46,508 bases of DNA from Hallella mizrahii (lineage in GTDB: Bacteria; Bacteroidota; Bacteroidia; Bacteroidales; Bacteroidaceae). The notes beneath the pieces were generated by a model, which saw only the letters and a program-made list of their open reading frames with translations, searched no databases and was not told the origin of the DNA. A program made the translations under genes and the position numbers. Positions within the stretch are counted from its first letter, which is position 1; every line of letters starts with the position of its first letter. Shown here piece after piece: positions 25,184 through 33,166 of the stretch. The stretch lies in NCBI RefSeq assembly GCF_009695775.1, contig NZ_VUNG01000031.1, positions 1 to 46,508 of the forward strand, in the 5' to 3' direction.

Positions 25184-26494
25184 TTAATCGTCCACTCGCT
25201 CGATATGCGCGCCCAATTCATTGAGTCGTATGTCGATATTCTCATAACCGCGGTCGATCTGCTGAATGTTATCGATGCGGCTGGTGCCATTAGCACTCAT
25301 GGCCGCGATCAGCAGAGCAATACCAGCCCGGATGTCGGGACTCGTCATACGGCCGGCACGCAGACGGATGCGATGATCCTGCCCGATGACCACTGCACGG
25401 TGCGGATCACAGAGGATGATCTGCGCGCCCATATCGATGAGTTTATCGACAAAGAACAGACGGCTCTCGAACATCTTCTGATGGATGAGCACAGAGCCTC
25501 GCGCCTGTGTAGCCACGACAAGGAGCACAGACAGCAAGTCGGGCGTGAGGCCAGGCCATGGAGCGTCGGCCAAAGTCATAATCGTACCGTCGATAAACGA
25601 CTGCACCTCGTAGTGGCTGTGGTGTGGAATGACAAGGTCATCGCCCTCTTCCTTCACTTTCACGCCCAAGCGACGGAAGGCATCTGGGATAATGCCAAGG
25701 TTGCGCAGTGACACATCCTTGATGCGAATGCCGTCACCAACCATTGCCGCCATACCGATGAACGACCCGACCTCGATCATGTCGGGTAGCACACGGTGCT
25801 CAGCACCATGCAGTTGGGATACTCCGACAATAGTGATCAGATTGCTACCGATGCCACTGATGTTGGCTCCCATGACGTTGAGCAGGTGACAAAGCTGTTG
25901 GATATAAGGCTCACAGGCAGCGTTATAGATTGTCGTCGTGCCTTTGGCCAGCACAGCAGCCATGATGATGTTGGCCGTGCCGGTCACACTGGCTTCGTCA
26001 AGAAGCATGTAGGTGCCCTTGAGATGTTGGGCACGTATCTGAAAGACGCTGCAATCCTCACTGTGCTCGAGCTTGGCGCCGAGTTTCTTGAATCCAAGGA
26101 AGTGTGTATCTAAACGGCGTCTGCCGATCTTGTCGCCGCCAGGCTTAGCGACCGTGGCTTTGCCAAAGCGTCCAAGCAACGGACCAAACATCAGCACAGA
26201 ACCGCGCAGTGCCGAGCACTTCTTCACAAACTCCAGACTGTCGAGATAATCGAGATTGAGCTCATCGGCCTGAAACGTATAGTCGCCGGGCGCATTGGCA
26301 GTCACCTTCACCCCGATGTCTTTGAGCAGTCTGATGAGATTGTTGACATCGAGAATATTGGGCACATTACTGATCCGCACCTTGTCGCTCGTGAGCAGCG
26401 TAGCGCAAATCACCTCCAAAGCTTCGTTCTTGGCTCCCTGTGGCGTGATGGTTCCACTCAGGGCATGACCGCCTTCGATAATGAATGATGCCAT
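25184..26494 (-). CDS. murA: UDP-GlcNAc 1-carboxyvinyltransferase MurA
   Basis: First committed step of peptidoglycan synthesis: transfers enolpyruvyl from PEP to UDP-GlcNAc. The 436-residue protein has QGAKNEALEVI near residues 19-29 and the loop KPGGDKIGRRRLDTH. The residue at the place of the usual active-site Cys (Cys115 in E. coli) is Asp121 here (codon 26132-26134). Asp at this site is active but is not alkylated by fosfomycin (known of MurA). I recall this substitution in Bacteroidetes, so it is probably ancestral rather than a mutation. It lies between the DUF4290 gene and rimM. Confidence 0.97.
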   Translation of the reverse strand: MASFIIEGGHALSGTITPQGAKNEALEVICATLLTSDKVRISNVPNILDVNNLIRLLKDIGVKVTANAPGDYTFQADELNLDYLDSLEFVKKCSALRGSVLMFGPLLGRFGKATVAKPGGDKIGRRRLDTHFLGFKKLGAKLEHSEDCSVFQIRAQHLKGTYMLLDEASVTGTANIIMAAVLAKGTTTIYNAACEPYIQQLCHLLNVMGANISGIGSNLITIVGVSQLHGAEHRVLPDMIEVGSFIGMAAMVGDGIRIKDVSLRNLGIIPDAFRRLGVKVKEEGDDLVIPHHSHYEVQSFIDGTIMTLADAPWPGLTPDLLSVLLVVATQARGSVLIHQKMFESRLFFVDKLIDMGAQIILCDPHRAVVIGQDHRIRLRAGRMTSPDIRAGIALLIAAMSANGTSRIDNIQQIDRGYENIDIRLNELGAHIERVDD

Positions 26495-26502
26495 AAGCAG
26501 TA

Positions 26503-27111
26503 TTACTTTCTTTTGCGTTTTTTGGAAGGAGTAGCTTGCTGGCGCTCGCGCGTGTTGATCTTCTCAAACTTAAACGTATCCAAGTCCAGCTGTATCTTTC
26601 CGTCGGTATAGCGTGCTAAATCATCAGCGACCTTTTCGTCATCGCTGTAGCCGTGACTCCACTGTACAAGGTCACGCTTCATCTGATTGGCAGTCAGAGC
26701 CACGAGCTGATCACGCTCTGGCCCCGGCTCCATCATCTTCAGCTGGTCAAAGAGCTCAAAGACCATTGAGCCATAGTGGCGCACGGGGATCCGCGACATC
26801 GGATAAGGCACCGGCTGAGGCTTGTCAAGGATCACCTTGGCTCCGCTGACATCGTATGGCCAGTCGATATCCAACTTGAAATCGGTCATCAGTGCCAGAT
26901 GGTCCCAAAGCTTCTGCTTATAGTCAGCACTTTCGCGTACTTGTGGGAACATCCGTTCCATCGTAGCGACAATCGTATACGCACAGCGCAACCGCTCGGC
27001 CTTGGTCTTCAGTCCGATGGCATAATCTGCCATGTTCTGCACTTCACGGCCATATTCCGGCAAGACGAGTTTCTCGCGTTGGGTGTTATAATCCAATCCT
27101 TTAATATTCAT
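26503..27111 (-). CDS. DUF4290 family protein
   Basis: A cytoplasmic protein of 202 residues from the ATG at 27111; an in-frame ATG at 27138 would add nine residues. The N-terminus MNIKGLDYNTQREKLVLPEYGRE is the DUF4290 start. Helical middle and a basic tail (QQATPSKKRKRK). The domain has no assigned function that I know of and is found in Bacteroidetes next to murA, as here (stop 9 bp before murA). Gene order suggests a link to envelope synthesis or translation, but this is only context. Confidence 0.88.
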   Translation of the reverse strand: MNIKGLDYNTQREKLVLPEYGREVQNMADYAIGLKTKAERLRCAYTIVATMERMFPQVRESADYKQKLWDHLALMTDFKLDIDWPYDVSGAKVILDKPQPVPYPMSRIPVRHYGSMVFELFDQLKMMEPGPERDQLVALTANQMKRDLVQWSHGYSDDEKVADDLARYTDGKIQLDLDTFKFEKINTRERQQATPSKKRKRK

Positions 27112-27167
27112 GTGTGGTAACGTATGGCTTTGCGCCATTATATTTTGTGGAGTAGTAAAAGATCTGC

Positions 27168-27860
27168 TTACAGAAGTTTACGTGGCAGCTTAGCCACAAA
27201 ATTCTTGAGATAGAACGGCACGAAATAGGCAACATCCTCAAAGTGTTCCTGAGCCATGCGCTTTTCTGCCAGCGGCAGCATGTTCTTGGCAATTGGTTCG
27301 ATGCCTTCGATGAAGTGTGCATTGGGATGATTGATGGCATCCTTGCATTTCAGCGCACCATTACCGAAGAAGTAGACGGGATGCTCGTCAAGAAATGCTT
27401 TGTAAGTATCGCCATCCACCACGTCAGCATGGATCGGACGCACTTCATGGAGCGAACGGTCGAAGAGCTGTGCATAGACTTCCATGCGGCGTGCATCAAG
27501 CATCGGGCAAAGCAATGCATTCTCTTCTTTCACCATTTCCTGCAACAACACCGGCACGCAGAGCAACTCCAGCGTCGGCACGCCGATGAGTTTCAGTCCA
27601 CGTCCATAGCAAATACCTTTGGCCATCGACACGCCAATGCGCAGACCGGTGTAAGAGCCCGGACCACAACTCACGGCGACAGCATCCAAGGGGATGGCAT
27701 GGTTATCGGTGAAAGAAAGAGCCTCGTCCACAAACGAGCCCAAACGCTCGGCATGATTGGGACCGCTGTGGTCTTCTTTCTCAAAAAAGCAGCTTCCGTC
27801 TTGCGTGACGGCTACGGAGCACACATTCGTGCTCGTTTCTATATTCAGTATGCAAGACAT
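27168..27860 (-). CDS. tsaB: tRNA threonylcarbamoyladenosine biosynthesis protein TsaB
   Basis: Partner of TsaD in making the t6A37 modification of ANN-decoding tRNAs. The 230-residue protein has an ASKHA-fold N-terminus (ILNIETSTNVCSVAVTQDG), DAVAVSCGPGSYTGLRIGVSMAKG, and a C-terminal lobe with MLDARRMEVYAQLFD. Normal length. Its leader contains two perfect 34-bp tandem repeats (27879-27946) downstream of a TATCTTTG box. It heads the minus-strand cluster toward murA and rseP. Confidence 0.95.
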   Translation of the reverse strand: MSCILNIETSTNVCSVAVTQDGSCFFEKEDHSGPNHAERLGSFVDEALSFTDNHAIPLDAVAVSCGPGSYTGLRIGVSMAKGICYGRGLKLIGVPTLELLCVPVLLQEMVKEENALLCPMLDARRMEVYAQLFDRSLHEVRPIHADVVDGDTYKAFLDEHPVYFFGNGALKCKDAINHPNAHFIEGIEPIAKNMLPLAEKRMAQEHFEDVAYFVPFYLKNFVAKLPRKLL

Positions 27861-27878
27861 AATCTAAAACTTACTATA

Positions 27879-27946
27879 TTCACTTGTGCTTATTTTATCA
27901 AGTATGTCTAATTTCACTTGTGCTTATTTTATCAAGTATGTCTAAT
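27879..27946 (-). repeat. Tandem 34-bp direct repeat in the tsaB leader
   Basis: Copies at 27879-27912 and 27913-27946 are identical. Each unit carries ACTTG and CAAGT able to pair across an AT-rich loop. Both copies lie between the -7 box at 27952-27959 and the tsaB ATG, so they should be transcribed. Confidence 0.95.
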
Positions 27947-27951
27947 CTGTG

Positions 27952-27959
27952 CAAAGATA
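27952..27959 (-). promoter_or_regulatory. -7 box of tsaB
   Basis: TATCTTTG on the minus strand (CAAAGATA on plus). Start of transcription expected near 27946-27950, giving a leader of about 85-90 bases that contains the tandem repeat. Confidence 0.65.
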
Positions 27960-28053
27960 GCTAATTTGTAGCACTTAGAGAGTATTCAACCCGCTTTTTT
28001 AAGAAAATAAAGGAAATAGTCGCCCAGCAAGTGCTTTTCTCCCTGATTTTTTG

Positions 28054-28061
28054 TATATTTG
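28054..28061 (+). promoter_or_regulatory. -7 box TATATTTG of yicC
   Basis: TATATTTG, 26 bp before the ATG at 28088; -33 region weak. Confidence 0.5.
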
Positions 28062-28087
28062 CACGAACTAAATTATTTCAAGTCGTT

Positions 28088-28963
28088 ATGATACAGTCAA
28101 TGACAGGCTATGGCCGCGCCACAGTGACCTTTCAAGCCAAGAAGATACACATTGAGGTAAAGTCGCTCAACAGCAAGGCGCTCGACCTTTCCACACGCAT
28201 TGCGCCCGTATACCGTGAAAAGGAAATGGAAATCAGGCAAATGATTGCCAAAGCACTCGTCCGTGGCAAGGTGGACTTCTCTGTGTGGATTGAGAAAGAC
28301 GACACACAGGCCAGTATGCCCATCAACACAGCTATCGTGGAGTCTTATTATAAGCAGATCAAAGCAGTATCTGCCAAGACGGGTATTCCCGAACCGCAGA
28401 ACTGGTACGACGTACTGTTGCGCCTGCCCGACACACTCGGCAAGCCCGAGGAAGAAGAAGTCAGCGAGGAGGAGTGGACTGCCGTACGCACCGGCATAGA
28501 AAACGCCATCGCCGACCTACAGGCTTTCCGCCGTCAGGAAGGTGCCGCACTGGAAAAGAAGTTCCACGAGAAGGTCGACAACATCGAAGCACTACTGAAG
28601 TCGATCGAGCCCTACGAGAAAAGCCGCGTGCCAAAGATCAAAGAGGCTATCGTCAAAGGACTGGAGCAAATCCCAGAAGTGGACTACGACAAAAACCGCT
28701 TGGAGCAGGAACTGATTTACTACATCGAAAAGCTGGATATCAGCGAAGAGAAACAGCGACTGACCAACCACCTGAAATACTTCCGCGAGACGCTCGACGA
28801 GGATAAACCCAACGGCAAAAAACTGGGCTTCATCGCACAGGAGATGGGACGCGAAATCAACACCACCGGCTCCAAAAGCAATCAGGCTGAGATGCAGAAC
28901 ATCGTGGTAAAGATGAAAGACGAGCTTGAGCAGATCAAGGAGCAAGTGCTCAACGCATTGTAA
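28088..28963 (+). CDS. yicC: YicC-family endoribonuclease
   Basis: A 291-residue YicC/YloC protein from the ATG at 28088 (MIQSMTGYGRATV); the frame is open further upstream but the extra residues are not family-like. The N-terminal YicC domain includes EVKSLNSKALDLSTR, and the C-terminal DUF1732 part ends with LGFIAQEMGREINTTGSKSN and VVKMKDELEQIKEQVLN. Family members are RNA endonucleases that act on small RNAs or mRNA in E. coli and Bacillus. gmk follows 251 bp later, a common order in many bacteria. Confidence 0.94.
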   Translation: MIQSMTGYGRATVTFQAKKIHIEVKSLNSKALDLSTRIAPVYREKEMEIRQMIAKALVRGKVDFSVWIEKDDTQASMPINTAIVESYYKQIKAVSAKTGIPEPQNWYDVLLRLPDTLGKPEEEEVSEEEWTAVRTGIENAIADLQAFRRQEGAALEKKFHEKVDNIEALLKSIEPYEKSRVPKIKEAIVKGLEQIPEVDYDKNRLEQELIYYIEKLDISEEKQRLTNHLKYFRETLDEDKPNGKKLGFIAQEMGREINTTGSKSNQAEMQNIVVKMKDELEQIKEQVLNAL

Positions 28964-29004
28964 AGAGCAGCCTTACTCCCAGCTCCTTCAAGCCTCACCC
29001 CCCG

Positions 29005-29025
29005 CCCCTCCCCAAGAGGGAGGGG
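29005..29025. repeat. CCCCTCCC/GGGAGGGG intergenic palindrome, copy 3
   Basis: CCCCTCCC and GGGAGGGG flank CAAGA, between yicC and gmk. Same family as copies at 5197, 15506, 38540, 43761 and 46203. Confidence 0.8.
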
Positions 29026-29091
29026 AGTGATATGCTCCAAGAGTCGTAGTGAAGCAAGGCTACTGGTTCGCAAAACAGCTGGCTCCCGCCC

Positions 29092-29160
29092 GGTTCTGCC
29101 GGTTTACGCTTGGTTCTGCTGTTTATCGCTTGGTTCTGTTTGACGCTGCTCAGCAGCGTC
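29092..29160. repeat. 20-bp tandem repeats and hairpin before gmk
   Basis: Two 20-bp units beginning GGTTCTG (29092-29111, 29112-29131) and a partial third (29132 on) are followed by GACGCTGCT-C-AGCAGCGTC (29142-29160), a 9-bp perfect stem. The layout (GGTT..TG units then a CGCTG/CAGCG hairpin) resembles 23274-23343. Confidence 0.75.
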
Positions 29161-29214
29161 CTCCTAACTTGTTCCTCATTCATCGATTCATCCTTCAACA
29201 TTCATCATTGTACA

Positions 29215-29784
29215 ATGGGTAAACTCATCATATTCTCCGCACCATCAGGCAGTGGCAAAAGCACCATCGTGAGCTGGCTGATGAAAGAACATCCGGAACT
29301 AAAGCTGGCCTTCTCCATCAGCTGCACAAGCCGTGCGCCACGTGGCACAGAGCGCAATGGTGTGGAATATTTCTTCCTCACCGCCGACGAATTCAAGAAA
29401 AAGATACAGGCCGGCGAGTTTCTTGAATACGAAGAGGTCTACACCGACCGCTTCTATGGCACGTTGAAGTCGCAGGTGGAAACGCAGACGGCAAGAGGTG
29501 AAAACGTCGTTTTCGACGTTGACGTGAAAGGCGGCTGCAACATCAAGCGGCAATACGGCGACCGTGCCCTGAGTCTGTTTATTCAACCGCCTTCGATCGA
29601 CGAACTGCGCAACCGGCTCGTCCACCGCGCCACCGATGCGCCGGAAGTCATCGAGCAACGACTGGCCAAAGCATCCTATGAGCTGACCTTTGCGCCTCAG
29701 TTCGACCACGTGGTTGTCAACGACAATCTTTCGAAAGCCGAAGAGGAGACCTACCGGCTTGTCAAAGAATTCCTTGAAAAATAA
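29215..29784 (+). CDS. gmk: Guanylate kinase
   Basis: Phosphorylates GMP to GDP with ATP. The 189-residue protein starts MGKLIIFSAPSGSGKST, so the P-loop is at residues 8-17 and an upstream ATG at 29110 would add a non-family stretch. GMP-binding blocks are SCTSRAPRGTERNGVEYFFL, EYEEVYTDRFYGT and DVDVKGGCNIKR. nadD starts 12 bp after its stop, so the two are co-transcribed. Confidence 0.97.
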   Translation: MGKLIIFSAPSGSGKSTIVSWLMKEHPELKLAFSISCTSRAPRGTERNGVEYFFLTADEFKKKIQAGEFLEYEEVYTDRFYGTLKSQVETQTARGENVVFDVDVKGGCNIKRQYGDRALSLFIQPPSIDELRNRLVHRATDAPEVIEQRLAKASYELTFAPQFDHVVVNDNLSKAEEETYRLVKEFLEK

Positions 29785-29796
29785 ACGCTCTCGCTT

Positions 29797-30372
29797 ATGG
29801 CTCGCATCGGCATCTTCGGCGGCAGCTTCAATCCCATTCATGTAGGGCACATCGCCTTGGCGCGCCAGCTCCTCGGGTTGGCACGTCTTGACGAGATCCT
29901 GTTTGTTGTCTCTCCTCTGAATCCTTTTAAAAAGCAAGCCACAGACTTGATGGACGACAACTATCGGCTGGCCCTCGTGGAGATGGCCTTACAGGAAGAG
30001 CCAAAGATGAAAGCCAGCGACGTGGAGTTTCATCTACCCAAACCATCTTACATGTGGCGCACGCTCGAGCATCTGAGCCTGTCGCGCCCTGACGACAAGT
30101 TCGTGTTGATCATCGGTGCCGACAACTGGCTGGCCTTTAACCGCTGGGCGCATTACGAAGAAATCCTCAACCACTACGAGCTCGCCGTCTATCCGCGACC
30201 GGGCTATCCCGTTGACACAACCTCTCTGCCAGCCAACGTACACGTCTACTCTACCATGCTCTTTCCGGAAAACAGCACAGAGATCAGACGCCGCCTCGCT
30301 GCCGGAGTGTCCATTCACGGACTGGTACCCCTAAAGATAGAAGCAGAACTGTATAAGAATAAAACACAATAA
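29797..30372 (+). CDS. nadD: Nicotinate-nucleotide adenylyltransferase
   Basis: Makes deamido-NAD from nicotinate mononucleotide and ATP. The 191-residue protein has GIFGGSFNPIHVGH at residues 5-18 (nucleotidyltransferase HxGH) and the second signature STEIRRRLAAG near the C-terminus. Normal family length. It follows gmk with a 12-bp gap and is convergent with the pseudouridine synthase gene. Confidence 0.96.
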   Translation: MARIGIFGGSFNPIHVGHIALARQLLGLARLDEILFVVSPLNPFKKQATDLMDDNYRLALVEMALQEEPKMKASDVEFHLPKPSYMWRTLEHLSLSRPDDKFVLIIGADNWLAFNRWAHYEEILNHYELAVYPRPGYPVDTTSLPANVHVYSTMLFPENSTEIRRRLAAGVSIHGLVPLKIEAELYKNKTQ

Positions 30373-30446
30373 CCATACAGCTACAGGAATAACCGTCTCG
30401 CCTGTCAACCACAATCAGTACACTACATAGATAAGACATCCCTTCC

Positions 30447-32066
30447 TTATTCTCTGTCAAAGTCTATTTTCCACTCAAAGGTAACGCTTTTGCCGCTACG
30501 GGGATGGCGAAAGGTAAGTTGCTCGGCGTGCAGACACAACCGGCGGCCACGTTGCCCGTAGAGCTCATCTCCCACAATCGGATTGTTCAAACCATCGGGA
30601 TGCGCACAGTGTACCCGTAACTGATGAGTACGACCTGTCTGAGGATAGAGTGCCACATGCCGGTCGTCGAGCTTCTGGTAATAGGTTGTCGCCGTCTTGC
30701 CATGGAGCTTATCAACCATTTGTCGCGGACGGTCATCGAGATCCGGCCGAAGCGGCAGCGACAAAACACCGTCTTCCGTCTTCATCTCATGGCACAACCG
30801 CGCCACATAGCGCTTTTTCACCTCGTGGCGCAAGAACTGGTCTTGCAGATTGTGATAAGCCGCCCATGTCTTTGCGATCACCATCAGTCCACTCGTCGCC
30901 ATGTCGAGCCGATGGACGATCAGCGGTCCCTCGGCTTCCGGACAATGGGCTTTCATCAGACTATACACGCTCTCCCGCAGGCTCTTCCCTGGCACAGAGA
31001 GCATACCCGCGGGCTTACACACCACACAGATATCGGCATCCTCATAGATGACGGGCAACTCTTGGTGACGCTCATCGTCAAGAGGATTCGGTGCCACATC
31101 CATACCCTTCAACATCCACCACAGCAGTGGTTTGCACTTGCCGTTGCAAGCCGGATAGCACTGAAGATGGTACCTTACCTCTTCCTTCGGACTTTCGCCC
31201 CACCAAAACATCGCCATGCTCAGCGGCTGCATCCCATGTTCAAAGGCATATTGCAGCAACTTCGGTTCGCAGCATTCGCCGCTGCCTGCCGGAGCCACCA
31301 TCTTTCGCCCTTGCCGTTGACCGTAATCACGAAAGATCTCCTCAATGTCCTTCACCTCTCCGCATGCGTTGCGCAGGCGGAACTGACGGAAGAGCCACGA
31401 CTGCAAGTTGTCGCTCTTTTGTCGACGTTGCTGACGAAGACGACGGAGCGTATCTTCCAACTCGTCGACCGTACGCAATGCCTGCTCCACCTGAGCTCGG
31501 TAATCTTTCCGCAAGCGGTGGAGCTCAGCGTTCTCGAATTGCCGCCGCCGGATATATGCTTCCTGGCTCTCCCCCACCCTCGCCCCACTGGGATGATTGG
31601 TTTTGAAGTCCGTGATCGCTTTTTCTTGCTGTGCTTGTATCGTTTCCAACTGCTGATGCGCTTCGTGCAAAGCCTGCCCTTGCTCCATGTCGCAGATGCG
31701 CTTATTGATGTCGGAGATCTCGGCCTCGTGCGTCTTGAAATATCCGTTGGGCTGGAGATAGTCATAGACTGCCGGCACGAAGTCGGGCCAGTCGCTGCGT
31801 CCGGCAATCTGTCCGCTGTAACCGGCTATGTATCCCAGTCCACCGTCTTGCCGTACGATTACCACGCCAAACATCTTGCCTTTGGCTATCTCCGCCTGAA
31901 AGCTGGCATCCACCGCTCCCTCTGCAAAGATCTGCTCTTTGTCGCCACGCAGATAAGCCGCCAATTGCGTGATTGCCAACTGGCAAAGCGCATCCGGCTC
32001 GTAGTAGAACGGATTGTTCAACCTGACCGGTGGCTGCACGGATGTATCAAGCGGATGGAATATCAT
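30447..32066 (-). CDS. RluA-family pseudouridine synthase with long N-terminal extension
   Basis: Isomerises uridine to pseudouridine in structured RNA. The catalytic domain occupies about residues 335-539, with HRLDMATSGLMVIAK and the catalytic Asp388, then RHEVKKRYVARL and GRTHQLRVH. Typical RluA/RluC proteins are 220-320 residues; here about 330 residues precede the domain. The extension has a region like DYLQPNGYFKTHEAEI, a long coiled coil (about 112-217) and a Cys cluster (GECCEP, CYPACNGKCK) that could bind metal. There is no recognisable S4 domain. The target RNA is unknown. I recall similar long forms in Prevotella/Bacteroides. Confidence 0.9.
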   Translation of the reverse strand: MIFHPLDTSVQPPVRLNNPFYYEPDALCQLAITQLAAYLRGDKEQIFAEGAVDASFQAEIAKGKMFGVVIVRQDGGLGYIAGYSGQIAGRSDWPDFVPAVYDYLQPNGYFKTHEAEISDINKRICDMEQGQALHEAHQQLETIQAQQEKAITDFKTNHPSGARVGESQEAYIRRRQFENAELHRLRKDYRAQVEQALRTVDELEDTLRRLRQQRRQKSDNLQSWLFRQFRLRNACGEVKDIEEIFRDYGQRQGRKMVAPAGSGECCEPKLLQYAFEHGMQPLSMAMFWWGESPKEEVRYHLQCYPACNGKCKPLLWWMLKGMDVAPNPLDDERHQELPVIYEDADICVVCKPAGMLSVPGKSLRESVYSLMKAHCPEAEGPLIVHRLDMATSGLMVIAKTWAAYHNLQDQFLRHEVKKRYVARLCHEMKTEDGVLSLPLRPDLDDRPRQMVDKLHGKTATTYYQKLDDRHVALYPQTGRTHQLRVHCAHPDGLNNPIVGDELYGQRGRRLCLHAEQLTFRHPRSGKSVTFEWKIDFDRE

Positions 32067-32188
32067 AGTTTCTTGGAAGAGTGTCGAAAACGAGAGAAAG
32101 GAAAGAGAAAAAACTGAGCCGACCTATAAGGCCGGCTTGTCTGCTAAGTGTGTAAGATGTCCATCGAAAAGACGCTGCGGGAAGGGGA

Positions 32189-33082
32189 TCAGAGCGAAAA
32201 CCGTCTCTTCATCTCTTCGTAAAGCGGCAGGGCCACGGCCTTAGCGTCGGGATGAGGAGCACCCGTAGTGCCTAAAGCACGCAAATCGAAGAAATGTTTC
32301 CAGTCTGAAAGGAAAGCCGTATGAACCAACTCCGTGTTGGTATCCAGCGGCAACACCACGCGAGCTTCCTGAGGCTTACGTCCCAAAGCGGTCAGATTGA
32401 GGTAAGCACGCTCGGCAGCTAAGTTGGCGAAGAGCCAGTTATCGGCAGCATCGGCCTCACCCGCAACAACTTTCTTGGTCAAAGCCAGGAAAGCGTCATC
32501 GTCGAGACTTACCGTGCCTTCCTCGATCGTCGAAGTCCATGCGCCGTCGGGCAGTTCTTTCACCCATTGCGGCAGGTTGATGGTGATCTCTGCCCCGAAT
32601 TTCTCCTTTGAGTAATTGCAGTAGCGTGTACTCTGCTCTGCCATGGAGTTGACACGATGACGGTTGAACTCGCGCGTGATAGCTACCTGAGTGGTGAAAT
32701 GGACCGTGACGCGGCGCTCATGGAGAGCCGTTGGCTCACAGAGTTCCTTGAGGTCGTTCATCCGTCCGTTCTCCACCAGCACACGCAGGTTGGTGGTGAC
32801 GTAGGCCTTTCCATCCACCATGTTGACATGTGTGAACCGGTTATGGCGATAGAAGTCTGTACGGTCGTCGTGCTCGTCGAGCGTCAGGTAGATAGTGGCG
32901 TGCTCCAGCATTGCCGTATGTTTGCTGGCGATCATACGCTCCACAAACGGGCGCGCCGAGTCGGCAGTCTGGTGATTCTCACTTTTGTAACACACTCTGC
33001 CACAGCGCTCCACCTGACGGTAAACACCGTCTACTCCGGGTTGCTGCTCCCATATCTCGAAAGAAGGTTGATTGATCTTCAT
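32189..33082 (-). CDS. thyX: Flavin-dependent thymidylate synthase ThyX
   Basis: Makes dTMP from dUMP using FAD and methylene-tetrahydrofolate. The signature RHRxxSxxxxSxRY is complete at residues 141-154 (NRHRVNSMAEQSTRYCNYS). Substrate-binding parts are present, e.g. ALGRKPQEARVVLPLDTNTELV. At 297 residues it is longer than the usual 220-260. It has its own -7 box on the minus strand at 33109-33116, so it may be transcribed independently of xerD upstream. No thyA gene is in the window. Confidence 0.95.
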   Translation of the reverse strand: MKINQPSFEIWEQQPGVDGVYRQVERCGRVCYKSENHQTADSARPFVERMIASKHTAMLEHATIYLTLDEHDDRTDFYRHNRFTHVNMVDGKAYVTTNLRVLVENGRMNDLKELCEPTALHERRVTVHFTTQVAITREFNRHRVNSMAEQSTRYCNYSKEKFGAEITINLPQWVKELPDGAWTSTIEEGTVSLDDDAFLALTKKVVAGEADAADNWLFANLAAERAYLNLTALGRKPQEARVVLPLDTNTELVHTAFLSDWKHFFDLRALGTTGAPHPDAKAVALPLYEEMKRRFSL

Positions 33083-33108
33083 GCTTTTGTCGTTTTGCTT
33101 TTAGCTGC

Positions 33109-33116
33109 AAAGATAA
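33109..33116 (-). promoter_or_regulatory. -7 box of thyX
   Basis: TATCTTTG on the minus strand, about 27 bp before the thyX ATG at 33082. Confidence 0.6.
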
Positions 33117-33166
33117 GAAATAATATTGAGACGCATCGGCGTTTTCCGTCTGAAAAATAAAAGTTT

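Noticed and set aside
27879..27946. CRISPR-like array
   Set aside because: There are two directly abutting copies with no spacer, so it is a simple tandem duplication.
30624..32117. 497-codon plus-strand frame opposite the pseudouridine synthase
   Set aside because: The minus frame has a complete RluA domain; the plus frame has no family features.
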